From positions 13,652,501 through 13,716,500 of the forward strand of contig OX463820.1 in NCBI GenBank assembly GCA_949825045.1: DNA of 64,000 nucleotides. The letters run 5' to 3'. Below are positions 18,538 to 30,161 of the stretch, one piece after another (position 1 is the stretch's first letter; each line of letters opens with the position of its first letter). Under the pieces are notes generated by a model. It was not told where the DNA came from, did not search any database, and was given only the letters and a program-made list of their open reading frames with translations. The position numbers and the translations under genes were made by a program. The DNA comes from Argyresthia goedartella (lineage: Eukaryota > Arthropoda > Insecta > Lepidoptera > Argyresthiidae).

Positions 18538-20979
18538 CTAATCAATAGGAAGGCGAGAAAGTGTTGCGACCGCTCTCTTGAGGACCGAGTCCCCCACCTT
18601 GACTTCTGCTGATCGAGGCGTGCCATCCCGACCCGGGTACAAATTGACGATCCGTCCTCGTCTCCATCTCAATGATGGCAGGTTCGCATCCTTAATCAGC
18701 ACCAAATCACCGACTTGAGGGGGGCTCGTCCGGTCAGTCCACTTAAGGCGCTGCTGCAAGATGTGCAAGTACTCAAGGGACCACCGTTTCCAAAAATCTT
18801 GAGCCATCTGCTGCAACATCTGCCACCTAGTTAACCGACTTAACTTAACATCACCGAATGGGTATTCTGGCAGGGCGTTAAGGGGCTGACCTATCAGGAA
18901 GTGACCCGGCGTCAACGCTTCCAAATCATTTGCATCCGAACTGAGCGGGCACAACGGACGCGAGTTCAGTGTCATTTCAATTTTACAGAACAGCGTCGCA
19001 AGCTTTTCAAAGCGTAGAGAGGTCTCACCGATGATCCTCGACTTAGCCGATTTAACCGCAGCCTCAAAAATTCCTCCCCAATGAGGACATCCCGGCGGAC
19101 TGAAAACCCATTCAATCCCACGTCGGGAGCAAGCCGTACCGATGGCGTTCTGGTTACCGTTCAGGAATTGAGTGACCTCCTGCAGATATCGCCTGGCTCC
19201 GACAAAATTTGTGCCGTTGTCCGAACGGATTAATGTCGGGAGGCCCCTACGTGAGACGAACCGATCTAGACAAGCGATAAATGCCTCCGTAGTGAGGTCA
19301 CTGACCACCTCAAAGTGGACTGCCTTCGTGGCCAAGCACACGAAGACGCACAGGTATGCCTTCACTAATCTGGCGTTCCGTAGCTGTGAAGACTTGACCA
19401 TGAATGGTCCCGCGAAATCCGTTCCGACACCCGCAAAGGGCCGGATTTCGTTAACCCTATCCGAGGGCAAATCGCCCATCTGGGGCTGCATCGTAGCCGC
19501 CTTGGCCCGATAACAAGGCAGGCACCGAAATACGACGCTACGCACTAAGCGTCTTCCCGATAGAATCCAGAACTCGCGCTGGAGAAACGCCATCAAGGCG
19601 TGGCATCCGACATGCCCATTCCGAATGTGTCGATCCTGTATCAACAGTTCGACCAACTTCCCTTTCCTAGGGAGTAACAACGGGTGGCGAGCCGCATAAG
19701 GCAGGTTGGCATTCCGCAGCCGACCTCCTACCATCAGCAATCCTTGAGGGTCAATGAACGGGTTGAGCCGAGCCACAGCTCCAAATTCGGACTTAAAGTG
19801 CACCGTCTGCACGTTCCGTACCAATGCGAACAACGCATGGTTCCGTTCCCGTGGTGTCAGGACCTGTGTCCGCACTCGTTGCGTCTCAGAATTCCGACAA
19901 TTCCGCGCAAATCGGCAGATCCAGGCGGTCACATTGACCAGCTTGTCGAGCGAGCTGAACCGTTCCAGCAGGCTGAACTCCTCTTCCGGCTCTGGTTGCG
20001 TCGTACAGACACCGACTGTCAAGGCGCCGTTCGCCGTGGTAACGCGTGGACTCATTGGCCAATCCGATTCGGCTTGAGTCAACCATTTTGGACCCCACCA
20101 CAAGGGATGTCCAACCAACTCCGGAGCGTGACACCCACGAGACGCACCGTCTGCTGGGTTCATTTCCCCTGGAACATGTCTCCAGATCAAGGGAACCTCT
20201 GAAGTCAAAATCTGCGAAACCCGATTCGCCACAAAAATCTCCAGCTTGTGAACTGAAGCCTTCAGCCAGCATAACACGATCTGGCTGTCCGTCCAAGCGT
20301 AGACCGTATCTTCCAACGCTATTGACCCACGAAGAACCGTCATCGTGTGGTTGAGCAGACGAGTCAGGAGAGCCGCTCCCGAAAGCTCTAACTTGGGAAT
20401 GGTCAGGCGAGTGCGCAACGGCGCAACCTTGCTCTTGGCCATGACCAACCGCACATCAACCTCCCCCGAGGAGTCGACCGTACGCAGATACACTGCAGCT
20501 CCGTAGCCCTTCTCCGAGGCATCGCAAAACCCATGCAGGGTGGCGGTGTATCGTTTGGTGGGGACCAACCTCCGTGGCAGTGAAATCCGATTAATGCCAG
20601 GGAGGGTCGAAAAGAACGAGTCCCACTCCGAGCTCAATGACCCGCCGATCGGGTCGTCCCATTTCAGCTCAGCAGACCACAATTGCTGCATAAAACACTT
20701 GAGCTGAAATGTTACCGGGGTGATCCACCCGTTTGGATCAAATGTCCTAGCCACCGTTGAAAGGACGTTCCGTTTCGTCCAGACCTTCTGGGAGTCCAAC
20801 TCGACCCGATACGAAAACATGTCTGACACCGGCTGGTACTGGACGCCTAATACCGACAACATATTTGGGTTTTCCAAATTTTCAAAAACGTGGGGATCCT
20901 GCTGGTAGTCATCCGGAAGACCAGTCAGTAACTCTGGAGAGTTCGACATCCATTTCCTGAGCTCGTTACCTCCACCCCG
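18538..20979 (-). pseudogene. BEL 2 pol: RT end, RNase H, integrase, C-terminal domain
   Basis: An 803-residue open stretch read down from 20949 (open to 20979). In order it has VSDMFSYRV and RTFDPNGWITP (RT connection), then GFCDASEKGYGAAVY and ALEDTVYAWTDSQIVLCWL with HVPGEMNPAD (RNase H). These are followed by HIRNGHVGCHALM and CLPCYRAKA (H2C2 zinc site), and GTDFAGPF, IRSDNGTNF and HWGGIFEAAVKSAK (DDE integrase). QVGDLVLIKDANLP and WRRGRI mark the DUF5641-type C-terminus. It ends at TAG 18538-18540. All catalytic motifs look intact, but the TGA at 20980-20982 separates it from the upstream RT. Confidence 0.9.
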
Positions 20980-22383
20980 TCAGAGCTCAACTAGCTCGTC
21001 CTGTCGAGCGAGCGCCTCCTCTACTGAATCTGCACCGGTACAGATATCGTCCACGTAGAGATCCTGCTCCAGGATCGCTGCTCCTCTAGGGAAGTTTAAC
21101 CGTTCTCGATCCGCTAACTCCCGAAGAGTGCGAATCGCCAAATAAGGACTAGACCGTAGCCCGTACGTGTTGGTGTTCAGCTCGTACACCCTGATGGGCT
21201 GATCTGGGCTCTCTCGCCACAGTATCAGCTGATACCGTCTATCGTCAGGGTGAATAACCGTCTGTCTAAACATCATCCGGATGTCAGCTACAAACACAAC
21301 ATTGTGTCGACGGAACCGTGTGATAACATCCGCGATGTCATGATTCAACTTCGGCCCTGAATGCAAACACTTGTTCAGGTTCATGCCGTTAGATGTTGAT
21401 GCCGATCCATCGAACACCACCCGTATTTTGCCCTCCGGGGTCCTCAAGACCGCGTGATGGGGCAGAAATCAGTGGTCGTCACGCTTCCAGTCGATACCCG
21501 AAACCGACATGTGGCCGAGCGACTCGTATTACCGCATGAAGTCGACGTACTTCTGCCGGAAAATCCCGTCACGCTTCATGCGTCGTTCCATCGACAGAAG
21601 CCGCGTCTCGGCTGCATGGTGTGAACTGCCCAGCGGTGGGCGATCACTCCGAAATGGAAGACGTGTGAGAAATCGACCTGACCGAAGGCGACCAGTATTG
21701 TTCCGATAAAACTGTTCACACTCTTCTTCAACCGGGTCCAACCGGCGGACCGTAGGTGGTTCCTCCACCTCCCAAAACTTCTGTATCACCTCCGAGAGTA
21801 CAGAACCGAATAAGGGACTACGAGTCGCTAGGCGAGGGGCAGCCGGCATGACCGGACCCATTACCGTATGGCCCAGTCTGGTGTTGACCGAAACCAGACC
21901 AGTCGCCTGCAACACGTGGACACCTGGCACTAACAGGTATCCCAAGCCATCGACACCCAATAAAATGTCTACTGGGCCCGGAATATCGAACTCCGGGTCA
22001 GCCAGTGACAACCCAGCGACCAACTGTCGCACCGAGGGCGACAACCGTACGTGAGGGTGTGAGCCCATCACATTAGGCATGACTAATGCCGTGACCGTCA
22101 GATTTACCGATGAATCCACCCGTGACGAGAGAGTAATCCGACATACTCCCTTAACGGAACCGACTTCCGTGTTCCCAATTCCCCGAATGGAATGTGGATA
22201 CTCCCTTACCGAAGTGCTCAACCGTCTTACAAGGTTGCACGAGACTAAGCACCCCTGGGCCCCTGCGTCCAATAGTGCTCGTGCCACACAAGAATTGCCG
22301 TCCGAACTCCACGCTATCACCGAGGCGGTGGGGAGCATGACCGTCTGTGGAGTGGCGGCACCCTGTAAGTGGGCGGCGTGTCC
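20980..22383 (-). pseudogene. BEL 2 protease and reverse transcriptase
   Basis: Same frame as gag and the downstream pol. The aspartic protease has ARALLDAGAQ (Asp-Ala-Gly) and DILLGVDGLG at about 21960-22260. A linker ends in FMR, then TAA (21529-21531); TGA at 21469-21471 follows. The RT has LPHHAVLRTPEGKIRVVFDGS, FVADIRMMFRQTVIHPDDR, TYGLRSSPYLA and the catalytic YVDDICTGA near 21045-21060. All three stops can be explained by single transitions (for example CAA to TAA). No indel is seen. The protease matures the polyprotein and the RT copies element RNA in the particle. Confidence 0.85.
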
Positions 22384-24198
22384 CTAGCGGGAACCTCCGC
22401 GGGATCCGAACCCGCTGGGACCCCCGTCGGCCTGGTAACTCGGCTGCTGATATGCCGGTGGCATATCAGACCGTATGTACATCAGGGGGTCCCAACCCGC
22501 ATAATAGGCCCCTCGCTGTCCCGGTATCCGACCATACCGGACTGTGTACGGTGTGCCCGGTGGCCACCGTGGATGGAGGGGGGAGAGCGGATCCAACCTG
22601 GGGCGCTCTAGGAATGGGGGCGACATCCGACTGTTCGCCTCCCTGTTCGCTTCCCAGAGCGACGGGCAGGGTGGCGCAGAAGGTGGTAGGCTCCCAGCCT
22701 TCGCGCCACTCATAGGTGCCATCGGACACCTGCCCGTAACACGCGGTGAGCCAGCGGCCCGAAGTCCTCGCTGGCCCTGGACAGCGGCGACCGAACCCCG
22801 GCTATCCCGCCTGTTACCCCCCGCGCTGCCCCCTTCCCCTCGGGGGGGGTCCCGTCCGCGGGTACCCCAGTCACCCCGTTGGTGACTCCCGTTGCCCGGA
22901 GGGGGACTGGGTCCGGCCCTGGTTGGGCCCTGTGACCGACTTACCTGAGTCCGGCCCTGGTGACCGTCCGAAGGGCCTGACCGATTCAGGCACAACACGA
23001 CGTGGTGCCTGCCACCGCAGCACTCACAGGGGGACGCCCGTGAGCACTCGCTCAGCGGGTGTGGCCCCAAACAACCGAAACACAATCGGTGGCGGAAGAC
23101 CACCTTCCTGCGGGCAGCCACACCGAGCGCCTTAAAGTTGGCGCAACTGGTCACCTCATGACCGGCACTGTCGCAGTGCGCACAGCCGTCACCCGACGGT
23201 GCGGCACTCAAAACGCCAAATTGTTTTGACCGACCACCCCCCCGTGGGGGTGGGGGGCGCGGCCCCTCCCGCATCCGCGCGGGTTGGCGCTGCACACTGG
23301 CCTCCGAATCCATGGTGTCGCATCGCCTGCATTCACCCTCCAAAAACTCCGTTAATTGGACGAGCGTGGGCAGTTCCGAGCTACTGCCCCCATGCAGCTG
23401 TTCAAACCGACTTTGAACAGCTGCAGGCAACCGTGACAAAACCATATATAACACAATATATGACCATTGGTCTACCGGCAGACCAAGGTTCTGAAGGGCC
23501 TTAGTGGCCACCAGCACAGGGTTGAGCACCTGTACCCGGATGTCAACATCCCGGGTTACTCTTGGGATGCTGAACAGCTTCCCCAGCTGCGCATCAACCA
23601 ACCGCCGTTTGTGTTGGTAGCGGTCAAACAATATGACCCGGGCAATCTCATAATTGCCCGCCGTAACCGTTAGGTGACCGACCAACTCCTTCGGTTCACC
23701 CCGCAGTGCCATCAATAGCTGGGCCAACTTGTAGGCGCTGTCCAGGTCGTCCCGACCGTGGACCAGGCTATCGAACAAATTGATGAATGCCGGCCACTCA
23801 TCAATTGCCCCACCGAAGGCCGGAATCTCCAGGTGTGGAAGCCGTCCAACCACACCCTTAGGGGGGGGGGGGTATCCGCTACCCTCCCCGCGGTCATCCC
23901 GACGCGACCGCTTAATTTTTTCGGCGCGACGCTCGATGTCGCCCAAGCACTCCATCGCTTGGTCAGCATCCGCGCAGAGCTGCTTCACTGCAGCCACCGA
24001 GGCCTCATCCGTAAGCCCGAGGGCTTCAGCCTCCGCCGCCAGCCGACACACCTTCCCGACGCGTGTCATTGCGTCCTCCACACGCTTGAGCAGGACATCG
24101 TCCATGTCAGGTCGCTCCACATACTTGTGAGTATGGGCGAGCCATCTCATCTCCTCACGGACACCATATCGCAGTACCGTCAAGGGCGAAGGTGCCAT
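22384..24198 (-). CDS. BEL 2 gag
   Basis: A 604-residue frame from ATG (24196-24198) to TAG (22384-22386). The N-terminal 130 residues are helical and charged. A DUF1759-type core runs from about residue 130 (LPHLEIPAFGG, EWPAFINLFDSLVH) to 290 (LTEFLEGECRRCD). An Arg/Pro-rich segment is followed by zinc knuckles (CAHCDSAGHEVTSC, CFGCLGPHPLSEC, CECCGGRHHVVLC) and a Gly/Pro/Arg-rich tail of about 170 residues. The tail continues in frame past the TAG into the protease, so either this is a gag-pol readthrough junction or the stop is a mutation. Gag itself is intact. Confidence 0.85.
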   Translation of the reverse strand: MAPSPLTVLRYGVREEMRWLAHTHKYVERPDMDDVLLKRVEDAMTRVGKVCRLAAEAEALGLTDEASVAAVKQLCADADQAMECLGDIERRAEKIKRSRRDDRGEGSGYPPPPKGVVGRLPHLEIPAFGGAIDEWPAFINLFDSLVHGRDDLDSAYKLAQLLMALRGEPKELVGHLTVTAGNYEIARVILFDRYQHKRRLVDAQLGKLFSIPRVTRDVDIRVQVLNPVLVATKALQNLGLPVDQWSYIVLYMVLSRLPAAVQSRFEQLHGGSSSELPTLVQLTEFLEGECRRCDTMDSEASVQRQPARMREGPRPPPPRGGGRSKQFGVLSAAPSGDGCAHCDSAGHEVTSCANFKALGVAARRKVVFRHRLCFGCLGPHPLSECSRASPCECCGGRHHVVLCLNRSGPSDGHQGRTQVSRSQGPTRAGPSPPPGNGSHQRGDWGTRGRDPPRGEGGSAGGNRRDSRGSVAAVQGQRGLRAAGSPRVTGRCPMAPMSGAKAGSLPPSAPPCPSLWEANREANSRMSPPFLERPRLDPLSPLHPRWPPGTPYTVRYGRIPGQRGAYYAGWDPLMYIRSDMPPAYQQPSYQADGGPSGFGSRGGSR

Positions 24199-24892
24199 GG
24201 TTACCGATTTAATTGTTTCTGGTCCTATGCTTCACTACCGAACTAAGCACAGCCAGATACCAGCACTTTCCCGTCAGCGCTGGGCACAGAAATTAAAACT
24301 AAGTTGTAAAAACCAAGGCAACCACTAAACAATTAAATCCTAAACAATATTTAATATGGTCGCCCTGTGGACATACACCTTATAATATACACTCTAAATC
24401 AATTAGAGAATGCCACCATAAAACACAATACAAAAATAACCCACAAAACTTGATTATGAAAACAATACAAAATAATAAGTGGCTTCTAGAAGTGGCGATA
24501 TGAACCACACTTCCTTTGAGGTCAGCAAAATCAGCTTAATACCCCCTAAATAGCCCGACCCTGCTGTGTAAACCGAAATAACACTGTAGGACTATAGAAC
24601 CCGACGTTCTATCGCAAGTAATACAATCTAGTTACTTCGCAGAATGACTGTTCAATCTTTTATGCGCACTAACAGTAGTTTCCGACTACAATTTTATAAT
24701 AATTATTAACTAGATTGACACTTATACTTTCACTAACCGAAATGAACTTTAATTGTGGTACCGACCACAGAGTCATTGCCCAACAGATTGCCGGCCAATC
24801 TGAGATATTCTTTTCTCCCAACTACAATGTGACAAAGGCGGGCTGCCTTTGTCACACATACAACCGTGAATCGATGATTTCCCACTAGGAAA
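24199..24892 (-). other. 5' leader of BEL element 2
   Basis: About 700 bp between the primer-binding site and gag ATG, AT-rich with no ORF. This is the expected position for packaging and translation signals; none could be assigned. Confidence 0.6.
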
Positions 24893-24912
24893 CCGCGCTC
24901 CTGCTACCAAAA
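24893..24912 (-). promoter_or_regulatory. Primer-binding site of BEL element 2
   Basis: Immediately inside the 5' LTR the - strand reads TTTTGGTAGCAGGAGCG. The TTTTGGT start is shared with BEL element 1. The tRNA was not identified. Confidence 0.6.
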
Positions 24913-25508
24913 TGGTTAATTTCCCACGCCTACCGAACGGCGTGGAATCCGAAGGGGGTGTGCCTTTGCCCGCACGTGAGAGAAAAGAATTGAATCATTT
25001 GTTACTGACCTTGTCACCGTAGACAGGAGATCGTGGTAGCTCGATTCGAGACAGGAATGCGGGAGAGGAGACAGTTTTGGGATAGGATATGGGACCGAAC
25101 CAGTATCGTCGCTGCCTGGCGCTGCCGACAGCGTGCTGTCTGCCGTCACGTGGAATCGCCGTCCGATGCGACGATGTCCTTCACAACACAAATCACTTGA
25201 CCGCTGACGCGAATCTACTTATTTCCCGACGATGTGGTAGATTTACACTCCGACCAGGCCCGATGCCTGTATTTAGTAATTGGTACACCGAAATACCATC
25301 AATGCCACGGTGCCCGAGCAGCCATGTTGTTCTCCCGATGAGACAAGACAAAGAGTAAAGAGTAAAGTAAAGATAACCTCCAATTTTACATCTCGTTCCG
25401 GTACGAGTGACAGCTGCTAGTTCCGTTTTCGCTAGTGATGTCTCGATTACTCGCGATCGATTCGCGCAACAAAAAACCGGTGCGTTTCCGAAGCATAAAT
25501 ATTAAACA
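24913..25508 (-). repeat. 5' LTR of BEL element 2
   Basis: 596 bp; matches 17923-18506 apart from about three substitutions and an extra AGTAAAG-type repeat around 25355-25372. It is followed by the target duplication CAGGC (25509-25513). Confidence 0.95.
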
Positions 25509-25513
25509 CAGGC

Positions 25514-26046
25514 CGATAAATTCTATTCCTAGTTCTACTCGTTCGAAAAGGCTTCGTTACGAACCTCGCTACGACCCTCGCCTTCGGCTTGTGCCGTAAA
25601 CTTCTCGGTTCGTAAATATAGGCCTTTACGAACACGTAGGAGATGTACCTACTAACTTCTTGAAAAAAAAAGTTACTTCTTGTTGTAAAGAAAGGCATTT
25701 CTTTTTCCTGATCTATGAATATGCCGTGTAAAAGTGCTTCTGAATGCCGAAGGTATGGTAATCCTGGGTCTTTTGGGGTGGGGGGAGGGGCATGACCTCC
25801 ATGCCGTCTGCCCTGTATCCCTCAATTGTACATAAAACTGATACAATCAGCCGCACATCGGGCTTTACAATATTCCCTGGCATTGTTTACAGCTAAAGAT
25901 CGCCCTTAATGGTGCCTCCATCCATTTCATAGCGGAGTCTTGTACGGAATAGACGAATACCACCAACCACCACGATGTTACCAAAAACGTACCTTTATAT
26001 TTGTTCATAAGTTCTTAATAGATTCAATATATTCAATAATTCAATA
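25514..26046. other. Non-coding stretch
   Basis: No gene seen. It contains a weak inverted repeat around 25545-25640 (TTCGTTACGAACC and GGTTCGTAA) with CTTCGGCTTGTG in the middle. Confidence 0.5.
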
Positions 26047-26084
26047 GTTCAAATCATACATATGTACATATGTATGATTTGAAC
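26047..26084. repeat. 38-bp perfect palindrome
   Basis: GTTCAAATCATACATATGT is followed directly by its exact reverse complement, with GTAC at the centre and no loop. It lies 18 bp left of the MITE at 26103. Confidence 0.9.
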
Positions 26085-26102
26085 AGTCTTTAACAGGGTA
26101 TA

Positions 26103-26264
26103 CTCCCATCTGCCCCGGGATAGATGGTGGAGTCTCCTCCAGCCTGATAGGTTTAGAGGTGTCACCAAGCTTTACTTTGTGTTTTCAGTTAAGGCTGGTG
26201 GCACCTCTAAACTTATCAGGTGCGGTGCTGTCGACTTAATGTATTATCCCGGGGCAGATGGGAG
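26103..26264. mobile_element. 162-bp MITE with TA target duplication
   Basis: Terminal inverted repeats CTCCCATCTGCCCCGGGAT are flanked by TA on both sides (26101-26102 and 26265-26266). A second inner inverted pair (CCTGATAGGTTTAGAGGTG and its near complement) means the whole unit can fold back. TA duplication points to mobilisation by a Tc1/mariner-type transposase. Confidence 0.8.
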
Positions 26265-26266
26265 TA

Positions 26267-28243
26267 AAGGCTTAACAGAAACGCCTAAAGTTTGACTAGT
26301 AAGAATATGTAGGAGCTAAAACATAAAAGTTGCTCTCGCTTAAAAAGTTACTACAACTTTCCGTTACATCCTGTACTGTGCTACATTACTGTAGATGGAG
26401 TCACCTGTATAGCTAGGAGAATTTGTGGATTGCAATGTGACGAGAAGGACGCCTATCTTATCTGAGGAATGCGCCATCCCTCTAAATTCTACAAAATGTG
26501 TTCATAGGCATCACTTAGCGCTGGCACAAAGGGCACCGGGACCTTTGTGGGCACAACATCAAAAGTTTTTATCTCTGGGGCTTTGGAAGAACAACGTAAC
26601 GGCATTATTTTGGGTGTGGCGTGGAATGGATTGTTTTTTTATTTACATGTTAAAATTCGTGAATAATCATCATGTTTCTTAGAAAATTTGCACTTTAGTA
26701 GATTTTAAATTGGGTACTTACTGCTTATGTCTCAGAAAACTCTGAAGACTATTTCCTAAATAATAGTGATAAATCGAATTTATAGTACAAACACACAGGG
26801 CACGATGACCAGCCTTAACACTGAATGTCTCATTTTCATCCAAGGCTTGCTCATCTTTGTTTTTCTTGAAGGTGAAAACTAAGACTAACTTGCTATGAAA
26901 GATAAGATATGTAAATAAGAACAGTGCTGCTCTGAGAGGAATGCTAGGTAAATTATCAATAGCTCGTGTTAACACGGTCGACGGCTTGTAAGGGTCGATG
27001 CACTTAGAGACACTTTGAGACCACAGAGCATTGCAGTACCAGTCTGCTTTTAACGTTATCAATTAGAAATGAGGTGACGATCTTCAAACAATAGTGAATT
27101 GTAATAGTGTGTTTAATTATCAGAACCCCCTCGCTCGACCGAGTCTCCAGGACTCGTTTGTGAGAAACGATTTCATATGCACGTTAAAATCAACCTTTTG
27201 TTGTTTCTGCATGCAATTTTTATTCTAGGTTACTAGGTAGGTACCTATTCGCTTACGTAATTATATAATATTCATAATACAGTGTTACAGTTTTCCGTAA
27301 CATACAATGACGTTGTATTTATTCTATCGTTTCTTTCAAGTCAAATAACCGAAGTGCGACATTAAATTTAATTAGATATAAATGTTATCTTCCGATTTCC
27401 GGCTGACGGTCTTGTTGTTAATTGTTACACTCAACTGCTTAGAAGCTGAGATTAGATGAGTCAAGTGGCCTTATAAACTTGACCCTATGTTTTAATTACG
27501 GCTTAATTAACTTTAATTTCAGATGTGTTTATTCTTGAGACGGTGAGCGCATTAGATTGATTGTTGTCATCTCATCGCGTAGTCTGACACAATTTGGAAA
27601 GCCAATGGGATACTACAACTTACCTTTTTATTTTGCCATACAAAAATGTAGGTAAACCTTAATGCGAATGCGGCAATATGGCAGACTAGAACATGGTAGA
27701 CAAATAGGCAGAGTTACAATAGTAACATCTGATTTACAAACGTTGAACATAACAAAAAGTAAACGCTAATATTCATTGGGAGAATTCTTTAATGGGACCA
27801 CCGCCGGAAAAAATTATAAGCTGAAGGCTGCTTTCTAGCCATCTAGCTCAAGCCTTTATCAACTTCTCCCACTTGACAATTGAGGACTTCCTTTATAAGT
27901 AGTATCCATGTGTAGGTACTGAGAAGCTAATAAATAATTGACTATTTACCGATTCGTAGTCCTAGTTTCAAACGTGTTGTGTTTTGTTTCGAACTGTTAA
28001 ATGGAGCTGTGGCAAAGGTCACGATAACACGCGTGATAGATAACACATTAACAAATATATAGGTACAGCACAAGAGGATACTAAGGCTGATGTTCAGAGA
28101 CAATTATGTCTTGTAATTCGTACACCTTAGGCGGAATTCCATCGTGTTTTTGTAAATACAATTGTTGTTTGAATTGAATTCAATGAACCGTCTTGAAATT
28201 CAGCCGTACCTAAGACTATCTCTAATGTACATGTATGTTTTTA
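26267..28243. other. Non-coding stretch
   Basis: About 2 kb with only short ORFs of random appearance. The longest, 114 codons on the - strand at 26718-27062, matches nothing I know. No repeat was recognised. Confidence 0.5.
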
Positions 28244-28614
28244 GGGTTCCGTACCTAAAGAGTAAAAACGGGACCCTATTACTAAGACTCCGCTGTCTGT
28301 CTGTCTGTCTGTCCGTCTGTTACAAGGCTGTATCTCAAGAACCATGATAGTAAGACGGTTGAAATTTTCACAGATGATGTATTTCTATTGCCGCTATAAA
28401 AACATATACTAAAAAACAGAAAAAAATGTAAATATTTAGGGGACTCCCATACAACAATTCTTTCGATACCACATACAAACTTATGAATACACCTGGTTAC
28501 GTACTGGAGTTTGAAAGTAGCCGCACCAATGACTTTTTAAACAACATTTTGCTATGTAAAATCCTAACTATTCACTCCACACCACCCCTACCATTGAACG
28601 GTGGTACGGAACGG
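28244..28614. mobile_element. Inverted-repeat element with GGGTTCCGTACC ends
   Basis: It starts GGGTTCCGTACCTAAAG and ends GGTGGTACGGAAC, i.e. with terminal inverted repeats. It contains a CTGT microsatellite (28291-28320). This is a repeat type seen widely in Lepidoptera. Its right half, read on the - strand, matches 50385-50690 and part of 60612-60880. Non-autonomous, with no coding capacity. Confidence 0.7.
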
Positions 28615-28961
28615 TTTTTTTTTATATCCACTAACTGTCCCACTACTTGGCAAAAGCCTCTCCCCATATTGTAACCACAATTCCATATCCTGGGCTACGC
28701 AATTTTTGCTTAAAACAATTTAAAAAATCCACCACGGATTGTAAAAATTCGAAGTTAATGATGGAGATTTAGTCAAACTAAAAGTGAAGTTGTTGTTCCC
28801 GAGTGCCTGTAAATTCACACACTCTCGACCAGATAATGCTGATAATTCATCATCATCGTTTTGCGATTCTGTGAATATATCTTAAGGCTAAAATGACTGT
28901 ACTGCATTTTATTGATCCATTCATCAAAATACAGCCATTTATAAACGCAATCAATATTTTG

Positions 28962-29511
28962 TGTCACCTAAATTTAGATGTCACTGAATTGCGACACCCT
29001 TATGATTATATCTGTTCGAAATATATAGGTCATCAAATAAAATTATAATATGGAATGTACTTAATAAAAGCGGTCACTTAATATGGATCATCAAATAATT
29101 GTAAATATGTCTCCTAAATAATCGTTAGATCACTTTTTTCTATTGACGGTATAATAGATTTGTCCTCAAATAAGTAGATCGGATCATCAAATTATTAGAT
29201 CTGTCATCAAATCAATAGATTGGTCACCTAAATATTAGATCTGTCACCAAAACGATAGACCTTACCCCTAATAATGCATTAAATTTGCTGAATTGCTTAA
29301 GAAGGTAAAGGGCAAAGCGAGGCCCTTTAGTGTTCGTATTAGGTTGACGAGTAAGAATAAAATCCCTCAATTGGTAAACAATTTGTAATTGTTTGGTGCT
29401 GAAACACGTTAGGTCACCTGATGATTTGATGACCAAGGTTATTCCTGAGTGATTATTAATAAATTTTAAGTGACCAATTTTATATTATTTGGTGATACAA
29501 TTTAGGTGACA
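28962..29511. mobile_element. 550-bp inverted-repeat element, TGTCACCTAAAT ends
   Basis: The left end TGTCACCTAAATTTA and the complementary right end ATTTAGGTGACA define it. Subterminal regions carry many short degenerate copies of GATCATCAAATAATTAG and GTCACCTAAATATTAG. The centre (about 29285-29370) has a hairpin core, GGTAAAGGGC...GGCCCTTT, followed by TTAGGTTGACGAGTAAGAA, that is shared with elements at 42.9 and 48.7 kb. No clear target duplication. Non-coding. Confidence 0.65.
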
Positions 29512-29943
29512 TATCTACTATTTTACGAACATATAATAACATAACCAACATAATTTATTATTATTATTAGGTAATCAAAAAGGCATTTACCTATTAGCGG
29601 TGATCAATAAAATTACACCTTTATGAAGTGTAACCATAGATAGGTAGGTAACATAATACCCGTCATTGATGATTTGACTTGAATGACTTGTTATCAGGTA
29701 AGCCACTGAGTAGGCATGGAGTGAACAGAAAGAAATCAGAGCTGCTGATAATGTAATCTTTGCCCTCTCTACTATATCTTCCCATGTGTTGACGAGTGGG
29801 CATTTGTCATATTGGTTATTTTTAGAGATAGAATTGACCCTTTGAATAGCACAGAAAGAAAATGATTTATCTGGGCCTTCCTTAATGCTCAATTAGTAAA
29901 GATATAAACATAAACATTGTATAAACAATCACATATAATTTCT

Positions 29944-30065
29944 TGGCTGGCCCCACACGAGGATTCTGGATACCTTCTCGAGGGCATGGGAACAGGAAAA
30001 AGCGGCATCACACACAAGTTAACCTCACCACGACCCAACCCGATTTTGAACCTCTTGCCATGGTA
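29944..30065 (-). repeat. SINE fragment
   Basis: The - strand segment GTGTGTGATGCCGC...GTTCCC...GGTATCC...GTGTGGGGCCAG matches the body of the SINE at 40385-40630 and 63290-63510. Diverged copy. Confidence 0.5.
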
Positions 30066-30161
30066 ATGAAATTAAAAACGGGAAACGGCATCATATGATG
30101 CCGTGGGTCGTTGAGACAAAACCAATCCAAGACCTGGGATCTTAATTAGCTCAATCCTTAA

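Larger units (their letters stand above)
17923..25508 (-). mobile_element. BEL/Pao LTR retrotransposon 2, full length
   Basis: A 7.6-kb element with LTRs at 17923-18506 and 24913-25508, both TG...CA, and a 5-bp target duplication CAGGC (17918-17922 and 25509-25513). It is read on the - strand, so the right LTR is the 5' LTR. One frame, 24198 down to 18538, carries gag, protease, RT, RNase H and integrase with no frameshift but four in-frame stops. The LTRs differ by only a few substitutions and a 12- to 14-bp AGTAAAG-type expansion, which indicates a young insertion. Confidence 0.95.

Noticed and set aside
26718..27062. 114-codon - strand ORF
   Set aside because: No recognisable domain, no codon or splice support; length is within chance for this amount of sequence.
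28285..28325. CTGT microsatellite as an independent feature
   Set aside because: It is an internal part of the inverted-repeat element at 28244-28614.
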